Assembly: GCA_023460955.1 (NCBI GenBank)
Contig: JAEWOH010000018.1
Coordinates: 62,001 to 126,000, forward strand
DNA: 64,000 nt
Direction of reading: 5' to 3'
From: Bacillota bacterium
GTDB lineage: Bacteria; Bacillota; Clostridia; Acetivibrionales; DSM-1351
Below are positions 60,842 to 64,000 of the stretch, piece after piece; positions within the stretch are counted from its first letter, which is position 1, and each line of letters opens with the position of its first letter. The notes below the pieces were generated by a model. That model was not told where the DNA came from and did no database searches. It worked only from the letters and a program-made list of their open reading frames with translations. Position numbers and translations under genes: made by a program.

Positions 60842-61567
60842 ATGGAATTTTACCAACAAATATCTAAATATTATGATTATATCTTTCCTACAGGCGAGGA
60901 ACAGGTGAAATTTTTAAAAGAAGTTGCAGGTAATCCGCCAAAGTCTTTATTAGACATAGCTTGCGGCACAGGAGGCTATTCTTTTGCCCTTTCGGAGCAG
61001 GGATATAACGTTACAGCTGTAGACCGTGATGCAGGTATGATTAGACAACTTGCAGAAAAAATTAAGCCTTCTGAAACAACTCTTAAATACCTGGAAGCCG
61101 ATATGCTGCAATTGAACCAAAAACTTACGGATAAGTTTCATATTGCCTTTTGTATTGGCAATTCGCTGGTGCACCTTGAGAGTATCCAGCAAATAAAAGA
61201 ATTTTTAATCAGTGTTAAAAAGGTATTGGAGAACGACGGTAGTCTGGTACTTCAGATTATTAATTTTGACAGAATAATATTAAGAGAGATAAAGAGTCTG
61301 CCTACAATAGAAAATGAAACTGCCGGGCTTTCTTTCGAAAGAAACTATGAGTATAATAAAACTAGTAACAGAATTGCTTTTAAAACAAAACTGACTGTAG
61401 AAGGTAAAAGTTTTGACAATGAGGTGACTCTATACCCTTTGCGGCAGGACGAACTTACTGAAGCATTAAACGAAGCCGGGTTTAAAAAATTAAAGCTCTT
61501 TGGAGATTTTAACGGTAATGAATTCGACAAATATAATTCATACATGTTGGTTTTATGGGCAAGATAG
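60842..61567 (+). CDS. Class I SAM-dependent methyltransferase
   Basis: 241 residues from ATG 60842; AAGGGA lies about ten bases upstream and GTG 60836 is less likely. The SAM motif is LLDIACGTGGYSFALSEQG near residue 38, followed by AVDRDAGMI and FCIGNSLVHLE. The C-terminal part includes DNEVTLYPLRQDELTEALNEAGF, seen in small glycine- or metabolite-type methyltransferases. The substrate is unknown. It is close behind trmB, so the two may be co-transcribed. Confidence 0.88.
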   Translation: MEFYQQISKYYDYIFPTGEEQVKFLKEVAGNPPKSLLDIACGTGGYSFALSEQGYNVTAVDRDAGMIRQLAEKIKPSETTLKYLEADMLQLNQKLTDKFHIAFCIGNSLVHLESIQQIKEFLISVKKVLENDGSLVLQIINFDRIILREIKSLPTIENETAGLSFERNYEYNKTSNRIAFKTKLTVEGKSFDNEVTLYPLRQDELTEALNEAGFKKLKLFGDFNGNEFDKYNSYMLVLWAR

Positions 61568-61655
61568 AAAATTCTATATTCATACATCGATAAATTGCAA
61601 CGCAGTTGTGTTATTACTGTTTATGTACGCACAATAGCGTAGATGAGGGATTAAT

Positions 61656-62396
61656 ATGAGCAGAATAGGACAGGAAATTAGCAAATTAAGATTACAAAAG
61701 GGCTTGTCACCGAAACAGCTTGCAAGGACACTGGGGGTGGCTGAAAGTTATATACTTGATATTGAATCCGGTAAAAAGATAATTAGTGACGATATGATAG
61801 GAAGAGTATCGAAGGCTCTTGATTTTGAGTTGGGACCCATAGGTTTATTTGCATCGGAGGACAGACAGCAGGATAGTGATTCTGGAATAGGGATAAAATA
61901 TGCACATCAGTCTTCGATGCATACAACGGCTGCAGCTAAGTCAAAGCAGTTTCAAAGTAATCCGCAGAATCAGGCTCAAAATAAGCCGGTACAGGAGGTA
62001 TGGGATGATGCCTTTGGAAATATATTAAAAACTGTACCCGTGTATGATTACAAAATGGACAGGTTAATTGACAAAAAGCTTCTGCCTATCGAAAAGAACA
62101 AGGTGGAGGGTTTCCAGAAAGAAAAAGTTTTTTATCTTGATATTGAAGATACCGATATGAGCGGCTTCCGTATTTTTAAAGGTGATAGGGCTCTGGCCGT
62201 ATTAACCGGTGAGATTGATAATGACGGCATATTCTTTATCGAATATAAAGGCACCAGAGCAGTAAGACAGGTAAAGAAGCTTCAGGCTGACAAACTTCTG
62301 CTGGTAAGTAACAGAGGAAACCTTATTACAGAGACCATGAGTTTAAAGGAAATAAAAGTCATTGCAAGACTTGTCAAGCTGGAAATATCCTTATAA
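61656..62396 (+). CDS. XRE helix-turn-helix protein with S24/LexA-like C-terminal domain
   Basis: 246 residues. The N-terminal XRE domain (about 1-62) shows EISKLRLQKGLSPKQLARTLGVAESYILDIESGKK. A polar Gln/Ser linker follows. Residues 150-246 resemble the peptidase-S24 fold: DTDMSGFRIFKGDRALAV, GIFFIEYKGTRAVRQVKKL and LLVSNRGN. The usual catalytic Ser (SM) appears to be Asp in TDMSG, so self-cleavage is unlikely. It may be a CI-like regulator that senses by another route. GAGGGA precedes the ATG. Confidence 0.75.
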   Translation: MSRIGQEISKLRLQKGLSPKQLARTLGVAESYILDIESGKKIISDDMIGRVSKALDFELGPIGLFASEDRQQDSDSGIGIKYAHQSSMHTTAAAKSKQFQSNPQNQAQNKPVQEVWDDAFGNILKTVPVYDYKMDRLIDKKLLPIEKNKVEGFQKEKVFYLDIEDTDMSGFRIFKGDRALAVLTGEIDNDGIFFIEYKGTRAVRQVKKLQADKLLLVSNRGNLITETMSLKEIKVIARLVKLEISL

Positions 62397-62429
62397 AACA
62401 AATATGTATAGCTTTAAGAAGGAGTACAT

Positions 62430-63494
62430 ATGCAAAAGCTAGTCAAATCACGCTCCAGAACAATTGGGCTGCCACCCGGGTCGCTCATTCATATAGGAGA
62501 TAAAAAACGTGAAAGCACCTTAATGACGCTTATAGATTATACGGAGGAAAGCTTTGAACAAAATCAGATCAGTTTAAAAGAACTTGAATCTCTTCAAACA
62601 ACGGAAACTGGTATACGCTGGCTGAATGTTGAAGGCCTTAGTGATATTAATGTGCTCGAGACAGTAGGAAGAGTATTTAATCTGCATCCACTGATACTGG
62701 AGGACATTTTAAATACCGACCAAAGGCCTAAGATAGATGTCAATGATGATTATATCTTTCTTACGGCTAAAATGTTATTTTATGATAAAGCTATCGGTGA
62801 ATTTGATATTGAACAGGTGAGTTTTATTCTGGGTAAAAACTATGTGGTTTCAATAAGCGAAAAGGATACCGATGTTTTTGAACCTGTTATTAAGAGGCTG
62901 CAGCAGGGTATGAGCCGTTTCAGAAAACTGGGAGCTGATTACCTGGCGTATAGCCTTCTGGATGTAGTTGTTGATAACTATTTTACTGTAATTGAGGGAT
63001 TTGGCGACAAGGTTGAAGTAGTGGAAGACGAAATGGTTGTCCGGACCAGTCGGCAAACTCTGAGGACCATTCACAAGCTGAAGCGACAAATATTATTTCT
63101 TCACAAGGCCGTTTGGCCTCTGAGGGAAGTACTATCCTTTCTGGAACGAGGAGAAAGCTTGCTTGTACAGGATTCAACCGAGATATACATCCGGGATTTA
63201 TACGATCACGTAATACAGGTTATGGATACCACCGAGACGCTGCGGGACATTCTTTCAAGCATGCTGGATGTCTATCTGTCCAGCAGCAGTAATAGAATGA
63301 ACGAGATAATGAAGGTACTGACAATAATATCTACTGTGTTTATGCCTCTTTCCTTTATAGTGGGTGTTTACGGAATGAACCTCAAAAATATGCCTGAACT
63401 AAACTGGCCTTGGATGTATCCGTTTTTATGGCTATGTATGATTTGCATATCAGTTTCCATGCTAATATTCTTCAAGAGAAAGAAGTGGTGGTAA
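62430..63494 (+). CDS. corA: Magnesium/cobalt transporter CorA
   Basis: 354 residues. The cytoplasmic N-terminal domain and long helix are followed by two C-terminal membrane segments, with the diagnostic GMN motif in VGVYGMNLKNMPEL just after the first. LVLEDILNTDQRPKID-type sequence (HPLILEDILNTDQRPKID) is typical. It forms a pentameric Mg2+ channel in the cytoplasmic membrane. AAGAAGGAG precedes the ATG. A terminator follows. Confidence 0.95.
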   Translation: MQKLVKSRSRTIGLPPGSLIHIGDKKRESTLMTLIDYTEESFEQNQISLKELESLQTTETGIRWLNVEGLSDINVLETVGRVFNLHPLILEDILNTDQRPKIDVNDDYIFLTAKMLFYDKAIGEFDIEQVSFILGKNYVVSISEKDTDVFEPVIKRLQQGMSRFRKLGADYLAYSLLDVVVDNYFTVIEGFGDKVEVVEDEMVVRTSRQTLRTIHKLKRQILFLHKAVWPLREVLSFLERGESLLVQDSTEIYIRDLYDHVIQVMDTTETLRDILSSMLDVYLSSSSNRMNEIMKVLTIISTVFMPLSFIVGVYGMNLKNMPELNWPWMYPFLWLCMICISVSMLIFFKRKKWW

Positions 63495-63584
63495 TAGATT
63501 CAGTATAAGAAAATTACCACTTATGATAATAGACGCCTAAAGGTTAGACTTTGGTGCTAATAATTAATGTTATAGGGGATTTAT

Positions 63585-63608
63585 AAGTCGGGTGACCGGC
63601 TTTTTTTA
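63585..63608 (+). terminator. Intrinsic terminator of corA
   Basis: AAGTCGG (63585-63591) pairs with CCGGCTT (63596-63602) with one G-U pair, four-base loop, then T-run. Confidence 0.8.
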
Positions 63609-63618
63609 TACCCTGAAC

Positions 63619-63676
63619 TAAATTACAAAATTGTAATTTTAAAATTCACGCCTTTGTAATTTTATATCCGTATAAT
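63619..63676 (+). promoter_or_regulatory. BceR-like operator and promoter of the ABC gene
   Basis: AAATTACAA-N2-TTGTAATTT (63620-63639) is a perfect palindrome and contains TTACA-N4-TGTAA, the BceR-type consensus. A -10 TATAAT (63671-63676) lies about 32 bases downstream, with no good -35, as expected for an activated promoter. A second partial site TTTGTAATTTTA lies at 63653-63664. Confidence 0.6.
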
Positions 63677-63718
63677 CAGTTATAAAGCGTAAGCTAATTG
63701 ATATTTGGAGGAGAAAGA

Positions 63719-64000
63719 ATGGAAGTATTAAGAATTGAAAATCTCACAAAAAAATATGGAAAAGGTCACAATGAAGTTATTGCTGTTGATAATATAAGTT
63801 TTTCAGTTAATAAGGGCGAATTTGTTGCAATTGTGGGACCCAGCGGCTCAGGTAAAAGTACTTTACTGCATTTACTGGGTGGAGTTGATAAACCGACTTC
63901 CGGAAAAGTTTTTATTGATGATTTGGATATTTATAGCCTTAAGGAAAAGGATTTATCCATTTTAAGAAGGAGAAAGGTTGGTTTTGTTTTTCAGGCCTAT
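63719..64000 (+). CDS. ABC transporter ATP-binding protein, BceA-like (3' end outside window)
   Basis: 94 residues are visible. GGAGGAG precedes the ATG. Walker A is GPSGSGKST and the Q-loop VGFVFQAY is just before the window ends. The N-terminus EVLRIENLTKKYGKGHNEVIAVDNISF fits the BceA/MacB-type ATPases of peptide-antibiotic detoxification modules. The palindromic BceR-like site upstream supports this. Its permease and any sensor kinase lie outside the window. Confidence 0.88.
   Translation, partial: MEVLRIENLTKKYGKGHNEVIAVDNISFSVNKGEFVAIVGPSGSGKSTLLHLLGGVDKPTSGKVFIDDLDIYSLKEKDLSILRRRKVGFVFQAY

Noticed and set aside
60120..61641. Two similar small inverted repeats (TGCGTA-N4-TACGCA at 60120-60135, TACGC-N6-GCGTA at 61626-61641)
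   Set aside because: Arms of five or six bases in different orientation and spacing; likely chance, though both lie just before genes.

Overview
The window is low-GC, Gram-positive, obligately anaerobic-looking DNA with strong AGGAGG-type ribosome binding sites. It encodes a spore-cortex-type LysM/GH18 protein, a protein with a BclA-type exosporium domain, an [FeFe]-hydrogenase-like protein, the carboxynorspermidine route to polyamines, and YesM/YesN-type sugar sensing. Together these point to a spore-forming clostridium, most likely of the Ruminiclostridium (Clostridium cellulolyticum/papyrosolvens) type. The genus is an inference from gene content. No rRNA, tRNA, insertion sequence, prophage or CRISPR array was seen.

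Layout. 1-6240: the 3' part of a P-type cation ATPase, an amino-acid permease, an ECF sigma/anti-sigma pair and a PadR/HAAS pair. 6241-6583: a large Y-shaped inverted-repeat element between convergent genes. 6584-10357: a MacB-like ABC exporter divergent from its probable TetR repressor, with two matching palindromic operators around the promoter. 10548-15600: an ATC-hydrolase-like enzyme, a four-gene cyst(e)ine-type ABC importer and a URO-D family protein. 15710-17685: an ArsR regulator divergent from a nitroreductase, then two small redox proteins. 17781-19170 (minus strand): a DUF1646 cation transporter preceded by a 30-residue membrane ORF and a structured leader with its own promoter and intrinsic terminator, a candidate Na+-I (DUF1646-motif) riboswitch.

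20611-29239 is the most striking region. It holds a type II NADH dehydrogenase with a membrane tail, a polyprenyl synthase, a UbiA prenyltransferase, a NusG-domain-II protein, a Gx-transporter-like membrane protein, a duplicated-domain lipoprotein and a lipoprotein ApbE flavin transferase. This order and content match the flavin-based extracellular electron transfer locus described in Listeria (ndh2, dmkB, dmkA, eetA, eetB, pplA, fmnB). An [FeFe]-hydrogenase-like gene follows directly. The genes suggest a path from NADH through a demethylmenaquinone-type quinone and membrane proteins to surface flavoproteins.

29657-41480: a spore-type LysM/GH18 protein, arginine decarboxylase, a spore-surface-like protein, an acetyltransferase, two mirrored DUF421/DUF4363 pairs, and carboxynorspermidine synthase and decarboxylase with RNA hairpins between them. 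41640-49743: a sugar ABC importer with a second, paralogous binding lipoprotein next to a YesM/YesN two-component system. 49848-64000: ferredoxin-like aldo/keto reductase, Ogt, CheX, radical SAM protein, an ArsR gene beside a decayed CoA-disulfide-reductase/DsrE gene, two SDRs, UppP, TrmB, a methyltransferase, an XRE/S24-like protein, CorA, and the start of a BceA-like ABC ATPase behind a BceR-like operator.
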